A DNA stretch of 64,000 bases from Phyllostachys edulis (Eukaryota; Streptophyta; Magnoliopsida; Poales; Poaceae): positions 102,120,826 through 102,184,825 of the forward strand of contig CM070546.1 in the NCBI GenBank assembly GCA_036346405.1, in the 5' to 3' direction. Position 1 is the first letter of the stretch; each line of letters opens with the position of its first letter. Below, piece after piece: positions 1-11,369 of this stretch. The notes under the pieces are model-generated. The model was not told where the DNA came from. It was given only the letters and a program-made list of their open reading frames with translations, and searched no databases. Made by a program: the position numbers and the translations under genes.

Positions 1-1698
1 GGACGATGTACTTTGTGGTCACTTATTTAAGTGGCTCGGGGCTAGGAGTGATCCTGGAATTTCCTAACAAAGAGACCTTAAAGTATGCCATTCAATTAAA
101 CTTTCAGGCCACTAACAACGTGGCGATCTGAAGGTTTCTTTGGTTGGCATCTGAGCCCTAAACACTTCGTGATTCGGCAACTACTCGTGAGAGGAGACTC
201 TCGACTAGTCGTGAATCAAGTCGGAAAAGAGTACCAGTGCTCTAATACAACTATGTCTCGGTGCTTATCGGATGTTCGAAAGCTTGAAAAGCATTTTTTC
301 AGTTTCGAGGTACAATTCATCCCTCGACAGGATAATTTCCTCGCAGACCAGCTTGCACGAATAGCTTCTTCGATCCCAAGTACCAAAAGGAGCATTCTTG
401 GAACAACTCGAGCGCGTCTCTGGTGGAAACACGAGACACCTCCTAATGAGGCGACCTCTCTAGAATATGAAGATACTGGATGAACCCCATCTATGAGTAT
501 CTTTAAAAGCGGATTCCGTGCTGAGCGATGATCTCGGCGGATCGTTTATTTTGAAAGGCCAAAATGTATACTTTGGTGAAGGAGTCCTCTACAAATGAGG
601 CACTCAAGGGGTACTCATGCGATGCATATCGCGAAGAAGGACTAAACCTCCTTCACGACATACGGAAGCATCTGTGGAACTCATGCTTCTCTGAGCGTTA
701 ATTGAAAAAGCCTTTTACGACAAAGATTTTCTTGACCAACACTCTCTCTGATGCCAAAGAGTTGGTTAAGAAATGTGTACAATGCCAATTTCATAGCGAG
801 GCAAATACACCAACCAGCTCAGGCAATGCAAATAATCCCTCTATCTTAGCCTTTTGCGACCTGGGGTCTTGACATCTTAGGATCGTTCCTAAAGGCTCCA
901 GGAGGTTTCGAGTTCCTTTTTGTGGTTATTGATACGTTCACAAAATGGATCAAAGTTGAACATATGGCTGGGATAATAACGGAAGCAGCAAAATGGTTCA
1001 TAATGAGAAGCGTGATCACTCGGTTTGGGGTCCTAAGTCGAATAATCACAGATAATGGTAAACAATTTTCAAGCGCAAAATTCCAAAATTTTGTGATGAG
1101 TTAGAGTACCAAGGCGTGTTATGCCTCTGTTGCCCATCCTAGAGCAATGGGGCGGTCGAATGAGCAAATGGCCAAATAATCTGAGAATTAAAAATTGAGT
1201 CTTGACCCGACATTAGCGCTCGGGGCTTGGGTACAAAATTACCCTCGATACTATGGGCGGTTAAATGCAGTTTGCTAGTCGGGCTATAGGTGAAACACCT
1301 TTTTTCCTAGTTTTTGGTGCTGAAGCCATGCTTCCTCCAGAACTAAAGATCATGTCAACAAGAGTCGATGGTTTCAACAACTCGGCCCAAGAACAACTTG
1401 GCGGATGACATTAACACCTTTCGAAGAAGAAATCAAGCCTTAATCCGTTTAGCGGTTTACCGGCAAGCCTGCAAAATACTACGATCGTAAGGTCAACCTC
1501 ATGACCTTCTTTGTAGGTGACTTAGTATTGATGAAAATTCAATCACGGTCTAATCGGAACAAAATTTCCCCCAAGTGGGAAGGTCCTTACGATGGTCAAA
1601 GTTGTGTGACGGAGTTGAGGTATGGTGGCAATAGAAGACGGCCGAATTCTCTCTAATTCTTGGAACATCGACCAGTTACGTAAATTCTATGTGTAATC
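1..1698 (+). pseudogene. Ty3/gypsy pol remnant, RNase H to integrase C-terminus (copy A)
   Basis: This is the 3' end of a gypsy polyprotein, cut by the window edge. An RNase H domain is readable in pieces: GVILEFPNKETLKYAIQLNF near 50-105, then RGDSRLVVNQVGKEYQCS (190-245) and FIPRQDNFLADQLARIASS (318-375). A zinc-finger remnant follows (KKCVQCQFH, about 769-795). The integrase core shows its first acid in VVIDTFTKWIK (about 922-955) and its second in IITDNGKQFSS (about 1042-1075). The glutamate region near 1150 (SNGAVE) is followed at once by a stop. Later pieces are FFLVFGAEAMLPPELK (about 1300) and a C-terminal NIDQLRKFYV ending in a stop near 1695. Several frameshifts and stops make it non-functional. 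Domain order RNase H before integrase fits Ty3/gypsy, not copia. The family is known; which named grass element it belongs to is not resolved. Confidence 0.88.
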
Positions 1699-2754
1699 AA
1701 CCAACACAGCAATAAAACATCAGGTTCTTTCCATCTTTATTGTCGTACTTTGAGTGGTCGTACTTTGAGTAGAGCTTTGACAAATTTTTCAACCATACTT
1801 TGGTCGAAGGTCCGCCTACGACCAGTTCCTAGTCGTAAGCTTTTTTCTGAAAATACACATGGTAAGTAAGACATTCTACTTCAATACCAGTTCATCTTTA
1901 CCTTTGGTGAAAGGATGGTAACATCACCTAGTAAAGCCTTTCCTCTCTTGCGTGGTCATACGCTAGAAGAACTTCCTAGTGTCGACTCATTCCTCCTTTT
2001 CTTTTGCCAACACAAAGAGCTTGGGTTTAAAATATGGTTAGAAATAATGTCAAGTCAACTCTTAGTATCTTAGTTTATTTCTTCATTAATTTTTTTAAAA
2101 TAAATTAAGCGAGTACACTTTTCAAATTTGCTCGACTACTTTTAGTAAACTAAACCGTTTTAAGCGGTGGGAGGAAGTTACAACACCTAGTCGAAGACTT
2201 TCCTCTCTGCATGTGGTCACCTTGCTTTGGAAGAACTTCCTAGCGTTATCCTATTTCTAACTCTTGCTACGAGTGAACCTCACAGAGTGCATTGGAAAGA
2301 GTTGAACAAATTTTAAAAGGCACTCCAGATGTTTATCTAACTCAAGTTGACCATTCTTGATTTGATTAATCTAGTCAGAGATAGTAACATCACCTAGTCG
2401 AAGCCTTTCCTCTCTGCACGTGGTCTTACCCACTAGAAGGAACTTCCTAGTGTTGACTCGTTCTTACTCTTTCGACCAGTGCATGACAATCATGATCAAA
2501 AAACTATAAGTTAGCTAAACCACTTTTTTTAAGAAAACCTATTTCACACTATTTACTTGGTGTGTCTAAATAAACCAAGCAAATAGTCAGGGGCTAGGAT
2601 AAAGTTATTAATTTGACTTCAATTCTTAGTCTTGCTCTTTTTTCATTCATTATCTTATGAGTTACTAACTACTCGATAAGATGATTTGTAGGAAGAAAAA
2701 AGGAATATATATCAACAACAAAAAAAACTTGTCTTTACCGGATCCAAGTACAGA
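1699..2754. other. Gypsy copy A non-coding stretch between pol and antisense gene
   Basis: No coding region is visible. The stretch is made of degenerate repeats built on GGTCGTA and CCTAGTCGAAG words, and includes three copies of an approximately 80-bp block (listed separately). It joins the pol end to the 3' exons of the minus-strand gene and is read as internal DNA of the same retroelement. Confidence 0.6.
1917..2470 (+). repeat. Three dispersed copies of an ~80-bp block in gypsy copy A
   Basis: Blocks at about 1917-1996, 2174-2262 and 2384-2468 share the order: GTAACATCACCTAGT, then AAGCCTTTCCTCTCT, then a GTGGTCA-like word, then GAAGAACTTCCTAG. The spacing is roughly 210-260 bp. Each block joins a CCTAGT word to a later CCTAGTG word. 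No protein is encoded. It looks like an old tandem amplification inside the element's 3' non-coding DNA. Confidence 0.6.
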
Positions 2755-3466
2755 CTATTCTGACAAGGGGGATCTTATTTGCATATCCTCCATGACTTCC
2801 TCGACGATCGGCTGCATTTTAGTCATTAATAGCTCATACCTTGAGTAGTCAAAGTTGTCTATGATGGGTTGCAGATTAAGGTTGGGGTCATGAGCTTTAA
2901 GTTTTGCCAAAACAAAACTTATTCCCTCTTTGACCGCTTCCTTTATCGAATCAATTTGGTTAAATCTTGAGCGATCACCAACTCTGCAAAGTTCCAACTT
3001 GGTCACCAATGGCACTCAAGTGGGCAATCATCATATCTTCACGAGGTGATTCCTCGACATGAAGCCCAAGAGTACCTTTGTTGGAAGAAATGTTGTCTTG
3101 GAGGTTGGCGTTCAAGGACTTCATCTCGATTACAGTGAAGCCTCACGGTCGTTTTATTTATTTGCTTGCTCTGGAAAGAATAAGACCCGGTCGAGATAAA
3201 ATGATCTCAAAAAAAATAAAAGGCGATCCACGGTAAAACTTGCTTACCAACTAGTCGAGAATCCAACTTCTTGACTTCCTCCTGGTGAGAGGCAGCGCTC
3301 TTTATATGGCGCTCCTTCCACGTTTTAACCTCTTGGTCTTTTTCTTTGGCGATGCGGGTAATCTTGTTAAAAACCAAGGTCTTTTCTTTGACCTTGGTTT
3401 CAATCTTCCCCACTTCGACCTCTTTTTCTGAAAAAGAACAAGAGTTAGAAAAATAAAGGAAGATCG
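2755..3466 (-). pseudogene. Antisense gene of gypsy copy A, 3' (C-terminal) exons
   Basis: Minus-strand coding pieces at 3015-2755 (NQIDSIKEAVKEGISFVLAK and an acidic tail MEDMQIRSPLSE before a stop) and at 3479-3240 (lysine/glutamate-rich, coiled-coil-like: KIETKVKEKTLVFNK, KEKDQEVKTWKERH). Similar pieces in the same order occur in copy B at about 28500-28130. They are taken as the last exons of the gene whose first exons lie at 10154-7253; the long LTR at 3467-7244 splits the two parts. Function is unknown. A coiled-coil C-terminal half is common in the plant 'putative gypsy type transposon' proteins, which supports but does not prove the link. Confidence 0.6.
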
Positions 3467-4300
3467 TGTAACAGCCCAAAGTTTTGTTACCAATTTATAT
3501 TTATTAAAGTTATCATTTTATTGATTTTTTTGAAATTTGAAAGAGTTTATTTGCTTTATTTGAATTTTTGAAGTCTTAAAAGTCAAAAATAAAATTTAGT
3601 AAAGTTTTTAAAGTTTTATTTGAGTTAAAGTTGAAAAATAAAAACTAAATTAATTTTGAGAATTTTACGGAATTTTAAAAGCTTTTTCTAAATATTTTAA
3701 AGCTAAACAAATTTATTTACAAAATTAAAAGCCAACTTTAAGTTGGAAATAATTTTATTAAGTCGAATATGACTCTAGGAATTTATGTGAGTTTTTCCAT
3801 AATTTTTGGATCTAATTTGCTATTTTCTAAAGCCTAAAAAAATTCTTGGATTTAAAACAATTAATAAAGCAATTAAAATCCCTATTCTTCTTGGTAGAAA
3901 CCTTGGCTCGGCCCATCCCTATTCACTCACGCCGCGGCCCGGTAGCCGCCGCACTGCTCCGCTCGGCCTCTCTCCCTTGCGCGCACGGTTGGATCGGCAT
4001 CCACGGCCATCCACGCCGCGCCGCCCCTTTTCGGACACGATCCTAATCCAGCGGCCGTAGCCATCTTCTTCCTCATTTGTCTTCCTCGCGCGGTCAGCGA
4101 AACCTCGCCATTTTTGGTAGGCGGAACTCTGGAGCAGCCGCCAACCGCCCGCTCCGCCGCTTTCGGCGTGCCACGACCCGCCCCGTCGCCTCCGCCACCA
4201 CCTTCTCCCTCCTTCTCGCGCCCAAACGCCGTGCGCCTGCAGCGCCGCCGCCATGCCCGCCCACGACCTCCACGCCTCCACGCCGCTCGGTGCCCCTAGC

Positions 4301-4312
4301 CCTATAAAGGGA
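4301..4312 (+). promoter_or_regulatory. TATA box of LTR family L
   Basis: CCTATAAAGGG lies at the end of the GC-rich block and is followed within 20-60 bp by a CT-rich leader (CATCTCCATCTCTCTCTC). This is the usual layout of a plant LTR promoter. Transcription would run to the right. Confidence 0.6.
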
Positions 4313-4984
4313 GCATAGAGGCGCCTCCTCCATCTCCATCTCTCTCTCTACGCTCACACCCTCTCTCTCCTCTCAATCGGCGGGATTTTGAGTTCTATTG
4401 TCTTGTGCCGTGAAGGTCTTCTTCCGATTCGGCCACCTTCTCCTCCTCGCCGCCGCCCTTGGTACCTTGACACCCGCATCCTCGCCGTCACCGTGCTCTC
4501 GCCGCCTCTCAGGAGAACCCTCAATCACCTGCATGGCAGCAAGCCCGACCTGCTTGGCCAGCCAGTCTCCGCATACTAACGCCGCAAGGTGGCGTTAGAC
4601 TCCCGCGCCCTTCTCTCCCTATTGGTGTCTCGCCAGGCCCTCGCCGTCGCGATGGTTCATGGGTTCCTTGGAACGGCGCCACCCTCATGGGTCCTCGTGT
4701 ACGCCATAGTGGCTGCCACCGCGATGCAGCGTGGCGCCACCTCGGCCTAAAAAATGCCACATGGCTACCACGTGGCATCCCATAATGTCGTCGACGTGGC
4801 GATCCATTAAAACCGTGTCAAAATCTCGTAGCCGAGTCCGCCATGCAGAGTGTACATGACATGTGAGAGCCATTATCGAGAATTAGTTTAATTCATTTAA
4901 ATTCCGAATTCAGTAAGGCTGATGTCATGCTTGCACAATAAATGGAATTTCCTTTAGGAAAATAATTACGTAAATTCAATAAAT

Positions 4985-5500
4985 CCAATTTAGGGTTTAA
5001 TTTAGAATTAAATTTGTATAATTCATAACTTTTGCATCCAGAACTCCAAATTGGGTGATTCCAATTTCTAAAACCTTATAAAATTATCATCTAGATAAAT
5101 AAAATATAATTATTTGATTTTGTTTAATTTTAAACTGTCTATTTGAATTTGAAATGATTTAAACTACAAATTTAGGATTTAAATTTGTAAAATTCATATC
5201 TTTTGATTCCTAACTCCAAATTAAGTGTTTCAAATTTCTAAATTCATATAAATTGAAGATATAGCTAACTAAACTAAAATTATTTAAATTGTATTTCATT
5301 TGAATCTTGTTTGTATTTAGAATTTCATTTAAATTTCGGTGTTAGGATTAAAACTTGTAAAATTCATATCTTTTAAATCCCAACTCCAATTTGAGTTATT
5401 CAAATTTCTAAAATTTTATAAAACTATTATCTAACTAAATAAAATAGAATTATTTAGTTTTGAGTTAATTGAATTGCCTTTTTGTTTTGTTATTTGAATT
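4985..5500 (+). repeat. Threefold tandem repeat, ~175-bp unit, inside LTR family L
   Basis: Three diverged units start near 4990, 5160 and 5340. Each holds AAATTTGTAAAATTCATA-like text, then CTTTTGxATCCxAACTCCAAATT, CAAATTTCTAAA, then an AAATTATTTxxxTTT stretch. The corresponding part of the related LTR at 50600-50760 has a single unit. This accounts for part of the extra length of the 3467-7244 copy. Confidence 0.65.
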
Positions 5501-7252
5501 TCGTTTGAATTTGGATCGTTTCAGCGTATAGATTTGACGACTTGGTGGGTTTTCAACGTGGTTGGAGACCATATAAGAGGATTGATTTTGACTGTATGAT
5601 CATCGTGGTTGTACACACAAGCAACTTTGGAGAGTGTTTGTGAGTACTAGGTGACACAGTAAGGAAAAACAACATCACCAAGCAAGGCAAGTTACATTCT
5701 TGACCATATTGCACCTATTATTTTAAATTATTTAAATTCTGTTTTAAATTATTATTGCATGCTTATTTATATTCATGAATTTAATTGCTGTTTTAAATTC
5801 ATAGATATTCCTAAATCCTTTGTATGGCCAAATTTGTTAATTGAATCAAATACCTTGTCACCTAGATAAAACCTAGTTGATACGATAGTATGAACTAGGA
5901 TCATTTAAAATGTTGCAAAGACATGCTTAGACCAAAAATATTGATTTGAGAATTTGACCAAAATCAAATATTGTTTAAAAAGCTGTATCCATGGCATTGG
6001 TGTGTTATGGAAGTTTATAAATGATCTTGAAAAATGAAATAAAATGATGGTTTGTACTTGGCGAAATGGTTGTTTGGATGGTGCATGTCAATGCAGGGCT
6101 CAATCTGGGTAGGGTTGAGGCCCATGGGTTTTAATGAAGAAATCGCCCAAGTCAATTGAGGGCCGGCCTCTGGCGTTCCTTTGCTATGCCTATAATGGGC
6201 TATGCCTCGCGTGCAACCACATGTCCTCGAGAATGGGGTGTAGGACACAGCTAATTAATTTGCGAGTTCCATCGCGGTTGATCTGTATGTGCGTGGGTGG
6301 TCTTTCATGGCCTATCTTTCATGACTACTTTATTCCCACTGGCGCAAGAGGGCTAGGAACTCTGGATTTCTATCAAAGGCGAAACCTTAGCGAGGCTGTG
6401 GTGGAATGATGCATTGTAAAGGCCTTGGCATGTGCTCTAGGCTGCTTACCTAAGGTAGTGGCGGTGGCATAGATATATCTTGGGATAAACTAGAGAATTA
6501 GTGTCTTGTGGGTAAAGTGTACAACCTCTGCAGTGTAAACTATTGAATAGCAGCGTCATGATCGTGGACATGCTAGCAAAGCCACTCAAAGTTAGACTTG
6601 GAATTTGTTTTAAAAAGACTTTGTCAATGGTTTATCAAATGGGAATCGGGCGGTTAGCCATGTGATAGGAGGTATCCTTCACCATTCATGCGTGAATGTT
6701 ATCGACTATAAAATTGAGAATTTTAAAAATGAATTTTAGTTATGTAATAAGCTGGTTTGGAACTTAGTACAAGTATTTAAAGAAAATCTTTGCTTTATGC
6801 AAATTCAACCATATTAAGCTTTCCTTTGAGATATCCATATATGCATGTCATTACATTATTTGGCCAGGTGTAACTTGCGACACAGTAGTTGTGCTCATTC
6901 TTGCTAAATGCAAATAATTTGAGAGAGAAGAACTTTGCTACGGTGTGGATCTCGACTACTAGGCGCCTCCCGAGTTGATTGCTTGTGGCGATTCGCTGGA
7001 CTCTACTATCTTAGTCTTCATTGTGTTTATTTTATTGTTGGCTGTAAGCCTCCTTTGTAATCCACTCTGTTGTTATTTATTAATAAAGTTGTGATATGAT
7101 TTTGTTACCATATTTGTTTCTTTGTGTGGACTAGCTCATGATCATGGGACTAGTTGAAATACGAGAGGATTTGGGAGTGTTAATCCGGGTCTCTGAGATA
7201 AATAGCGGTTTCAAGTTCGCACTTCATAGTTTATTTGTCCTACAACCTTTGG

Positions 7253-10154
7253 ATTGCGAGTTTGCCTCCTGAAGCTCATTAGGAGATCTTTATTCTTCTC
7301 GCCAGCTTTTTCGTCTCGGCTTTCTCAGCGTCGAACAAATCGACTAAGGATTTCTCGTCGCTCTTGAACCTCTGAGAGGAAAAAGTAGACATCATCATAA
7401 AATAAGTGGTTGTAAGTTCTTCTCTGGTAAAACCTTGTCGTAAGTTTTTCTCGACAACACCACATAAATAAGTCCTCTTCACGATCAAAGCCTAATCGTA
7501 AGTTTTTCTCTCGATATTACCTGAGTAAAATAAGTTTTCCTATGGCCCGATACCTACTCGTAAGTTCTTCTCGACAATCTCGTGTCTTGTATAAGTGGTG
7601 AAACATAAAATGACTCTGAATACCGATTACTTACCATCTCTCTGCTTTTCATGAGCATCGCCTTCTCTGTCGAATTTGGACAAGTTATGCATTGTACTCA
7701 ACAACGGTAAAAATTTGTTCAAGGCTTTACGCATAAAAAAAGCGATGAAGCGAGAAAAGACATATATATGAATACCAAACATCGGTACTTACATTCAAAG
7801 GTCGTTCAGCGAATGAGGACAACACCTCACAGGATTCTTGACTCGTCGATCTCATGGACTCGGTCCACACACCTTTGAGATGCTCGTCATTGAAGACATC
7901 CGGCTGTCGGGGAATATCGTTAGGGTGAGAACCCGGCGCGAGATCTGATGGCGAAGTTCCCATGATGGGAGATGGATCGAAGAACTTCAGAAGAAAGTTG
8001 GCATATTCTTCATCCTCGATTGATGCTTGACTCCTCCTTGAGGAAAGGAGGGCTAACGTCTGCGGCGACTTCCTTCCTAAGCGCGATAGCTGACAACCTT
8101 TGTCTTGGGTTGATGCCTCTGCTGACATCGGTAGCCAGATCCTCACATCGATCCTTCGACCACTTCGTGGTTCTTGGTTATACAGTTCCTGACCACCTCG
8201 ATGGTCGTTGCGCTCCGACAAAAGCGGCACCTTCCACCGCTCGGACGGCGGGCGATCCTTGACCGACTGACCACCGTCATTTCTCCAACTACGAAGAGAT
8301 GGCAGTGGGTTCCTTGGCAGGAACATCCTTGATGGCTAAACGAGTCGGGCTAAGATCATAAAAAGGGAAACACGTTAGATGGTAAAAAGCAAAAGGTAAA
8401 TGATGTTCTTACACTTTTGTCTTTTTACATACCTTCGTGTGCTGGACTTAATCTTGAATTTGGAAGAAACCTTCCCCAAAGAAGATTTCTTCAACTTTTT
8501 CTAACCACGTCAGTGAGACTCAAGTTGAGAATGGCCACGACCACGTCTGATCGTGGGTCTTGGCGAACACATGGCTGCTCCTTGGGCCTCTGGCTCTCCG
8601 GATGGTGAGACTGTCTTGACCACCTCAAGCAGCAACCTTGCCCTCGACCACGGTACTATTTGCTTGGCGATTTCCTTCTAAAAGACATAAAACTCTTTCG
8701 GTTCTCCTTTTCTGAGTAAGCGATAAAGCCACGAGAAGCTGCTGAAAGTCTTATTATCATAATATAAGAGTACCTTGGTCTTAGGGGCTTTGCGCTTGAG
8801 AGGCTTGAGCGCTTGGACCGCCACAACCTCTGCTGCAGTAGCCAAATCCGCAGCAAACTTTGCAAAAGGCCCGGTCGGGACAAAAGAGCTCGAGCTTGCG
8901 CCTCCTTGTCGGCGACTTGAATGGCCAGCATACTCTTGGCGGGGAGAATCAAACTGCTCTACTGCCATGCCAACAACCATCAGAGTGACCTCTTCGTCAT
9001 CCTGAAAGTTTTCCATGCCTACTTTCTGCAAGAATCAAAAAAAGAGATATTACAAAGCGGTCGTAAGTTTTTCTGCGACCATCACCATGTCGTAAGTTTT
9101 TCTACGACAACTCCCTGTTCATAAGCTTTTCTCGACGATGCACGATCGTAAGCCTTTCTCTGACCGATTACCGGTTGTAAGTTTTCTCGACTACAAAGTC
9201 CTAAAAATGAAATCAGCTCCTGATTACCTTTAGGCGCTTCATCTTGTCCTCTGGAGACAAAAGCGCGAGTTGAGGAACGGCGTTGAGCGGGGGCTTCTCA
9301 CAAATAAGCTTGACGGCGTCAACTTCCTCTTGTAAGAGTGCTGCGGGAACAAATAAAACTTCCAATAAGCCAAAATCAAAATCAACAAAAAGAAGGCTAA
9401 AGCTGGAAGTTTACTTACCCTCCTCGTAGTCCCTAGTCGGGTCTTGCGGCCCCCAAGTACCTCCACATCGGATGAGCCCTCTTCTTCAGAGGGCTGATGT
9501 GACGCGTGATAAAATCCTTCACCACGTGCCATCCAGTAAGTCCCTCTTCCTTCAAGTCTGCAATGGCTTGATTAAAGAAGCGATTCGAGATCCTTGGGAG
9601 TCAAATCCGGGAAAAAGATCTTCTCGGCGACTTCGGCGAAAGAGAAACATCCTCATTGGTTATCCCAATAGAACCACCTCTTCTTCCCCTCGGCCCACGG
9701 CAAGATAAACATCTGAATGTAGTCCTTCGATTTCCTATCGTGGAGCTTGATTGCGACTACCGACAACTCGGTCGACTTGGTCATTCCATAGAAATACTGG
9801 AACAACTCCAGGTTGGTTGGAATCCCCAGGTAGGCCTCGCAGCGGTACACAAACCGCCCAACATCATAATGGAATTGGGAGCGAGGTTCACCAACTCCAC
9901 TGGAAATGTTAAGTACAAGTGTGAGGAAAGGGTGGCGGAACAATCGAAGGCCACACTCACAGAATGCAGGAATACAAGGATTTGCCCAATCTCCCCGATG
10001 GCGATCTTTGCCCGTGACCGATCCACTTCACGAACTTCTTCTTGGGGTCTTCTCGGCGATGACCAAAACCTTGATCTTGGTCACATCCATCTCCGATTAG
10101 GCCCCAAGAGAAGGTTGGGGATTTGGTTTGGAAAGATTGGAGGAGAAGGCTCAA
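7253..10154 (-). pseudogene. Antisense gene of gypsy copy A, 5' part (gypsy-type transposon N-terminal domain)
   Basis: Read on the minus strand. The likely start homologous to copy B is an ATG near 10089 (MDVTKIKVLVIAEK). A frame change leads into CECGLRLFRHPFLTLVLN and then RFVYRCEAYLGIPTNLELFQYFY (about 9860-9770), and the exon runs to GKKRWFYWDNQ near 9655. The pattern HPFL..VL, then CEAYLGI, then L.L..YF is that of the plant 'putative gypsy type transposon' N-terminal family. Later pieces lie at 9031-8678 (acidic then serine/basic: MENFQDDEEVTLMVVGMAVE, ending RLLRKGEPKEFYVF), 8326-7727 and 7488-7279 (coiled-coil-like). They are separated by gaps rich in the TCGTAAGTTTTTCTCGAC word, which I read as introns. 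Frame breaks show it is not intact. The same order is seen in copy B. Its role in the element is unknown. Confidence 0.68.
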
Positions 10155-10239
10155 TTTGGTTGAAGCGGAGGCGCAAGAACGAAGAAACGATGGGAGGCGA
10201 TTTGGGGAAAAAGTAACAAACCTAAGTCTTACCCGGTGA

Positions 10240-10254
10240 AGTATTTATAACCGC
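10240..10254 (-). promoter_or_regulatory. TATA box for the antisense gene, copy A
   Basis: On the minus strand this reads GGTTATAAATACTT. It lies about 160 bp upstream of the probable start near 10089. The same box at the same distance is found in copy B (about 31592-31605), so it is conserved between two diverged copies and points in the direction of the antisense gene. Confidence 0.6.
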
Positions 10255-10602
10255 CGCGCTGAGTTAAAGGCGTGGTAACTCAACGGTTGCCCTTTGCTTG
10301 AAATTGCTCCAATAGATAGGTTTGTGAGAGTCGATTGATTCTTAAATTTATGCGCTTTCGAAAAACCGAGTGCGTCTTCACACCTCAAGTGAAATTTCCT
10401 TCTTGACCAAGTCTATTTCTAGTCAAAAGTAACAACGGTTGGAAAGAATTTGCTTACGATTACGATGCTTGACTAATATGTGATCGTAAAATGAAACACC
10501 GGTAGAAGAGTTTTTCCTTGACCACTTCTCTCGACCATCCTTTGGTCGTAAGATCATCTTGCTCCTCTCCCAAGTAAGTTATTTTCACTTGAAGTTGAGG
10601 GC

Positions 10603-11369
10603 TGAATGGCGAGATACAATAATCCTTATTTAATTATTTATCGTAATTCATATTATGGATAATAATGACATCATATGGTTCTTAAGTATACCCTTAATAT
10701 TCATAAGGGGAAATTTGGAGTCGTAAGTTCTTCTCGACCACCCCATAGTCGTAAGTCATTCTATGACTACCCTATGATAGTAAGTCTTTCTCGACTATGT
10801 CTTGATCGTAAGCTTTTCTACAATCGGTTTATGGCGTAAGCTACTCTCGACCACCCACAGTAAATAAGCTCTTCTCGACCGGTCTCTAGTTGATGTGGCT
10901 TCGGACATGTGGGCCAAATTGACGATGAATCTTCCACACCATATTTAAAGATATGGGCGATAAACTCGCTATTATTCTCTGGAATAATGGCGATTTAACT
11001 CCTATCATGGTGATAACTACCTCGTAACGTTGGGCGTTACTACTCCTAATAATCTCGATGCTGACTCCATAATTTGGAACATTAAGGCGCCCTTTGAATT
11101 TGGAAGAATAGTAGCACACTCAGAGTACTATAAAAGCGAGAATCATCGGAAGGATCGAGAGGAAAATCAAAGCACAAAGCGCACCATTCTAGTCTTTCTC
11201 TTGATATTGTAATCGGCATACTCAATACATACACACAGGAGTAGGGTTGTTATTCTCTCAGGAGAAGGCCCGAACCTGTATAAAAATCCCCGTGTCTCCT
11301 TCTCTGCGTGATTTTGAGCCTAGGAGAACCCCGAATAAAACAATATTTCGTAAGTTCGGTTCTAAAACA
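10603..11369 (+). mobile_element. 3' LTR of Ty3/gypsy copy A
   Basis: Starts TGAATGGCGAGATACAATAA right after a purine-rich run (GAAGTTGAGGGC) and ends in GTTCTAAAACA at 11369. The 3' end carries the typical U5 text (GTATAAAAATCCCCGTGTC, then CGTAAGTTCGGTTCTAAAACA). It aligns along its length with the LTR at 32031-32837. It holds a decayed hairpin array (10719-10886). Its right edge abuts the truncated reverse transcriptase of copia copy 1, so this gypsy element probably inserted into that copia. The 5' LTR lies left of the window. Confidence 0.75.
10719..10886 (+). repeat. Decayed hairpin repeat array in gypsy LTR A
   Basis: About six units of the form AGTCGTAAGTCATTCTATGACT, spaced roughly 27-30 bp. 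Arms are partly broken by small deletions (TCTCGAC in place of TCTACGAC). It is the counterpart of the better-preserved array at 32151-32318. Confidence 0.65.

Larger units (their letters stand above)
3467..7244 (+). mobile_element. Long solo-LTR-like insertion (family L) inside gypsy copy A
   Basis: Begins TGTAACAGCCC (3467) and ends near TTTGTCCTACA (7244), splitting the antisense gene of copy A. The layout from left to right is: an AT-rich start, a GC-rich block (3900-4800), a TATA box at 4303, a transcribed-looking leader, an AT-rich triplication (about 4985-5500), and a right-hand half that resembles 51000-52425 and 32838-34510. Shared words include GCAAGGCAAGTTAC and GTGGGTAAAGTGTACAA, and a GGGACTAGTT word near the right end. 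No gag or pol is present, so a solo LTR is the simplest reading. I could not find matching target duplications (GATCG on the left, ACCTT on the right), so the exact right edge is uncertain. Open reading frames within the GC-rich part are not considered genes. Confidence 0.65.

Noticed and set aside
3806..4600. Several GC-rich frames in the LTR promoter area
   Set aside because: They overlap on both strands just before and after a TATA box within an LTR; not coding.
3462..7249. Target duplication for the long LTR at 3467-7244
   Set aside because: GATCG on the left and ACCTT on the right do not match. I therefore do not claim exact ends or a proven solo LTR.
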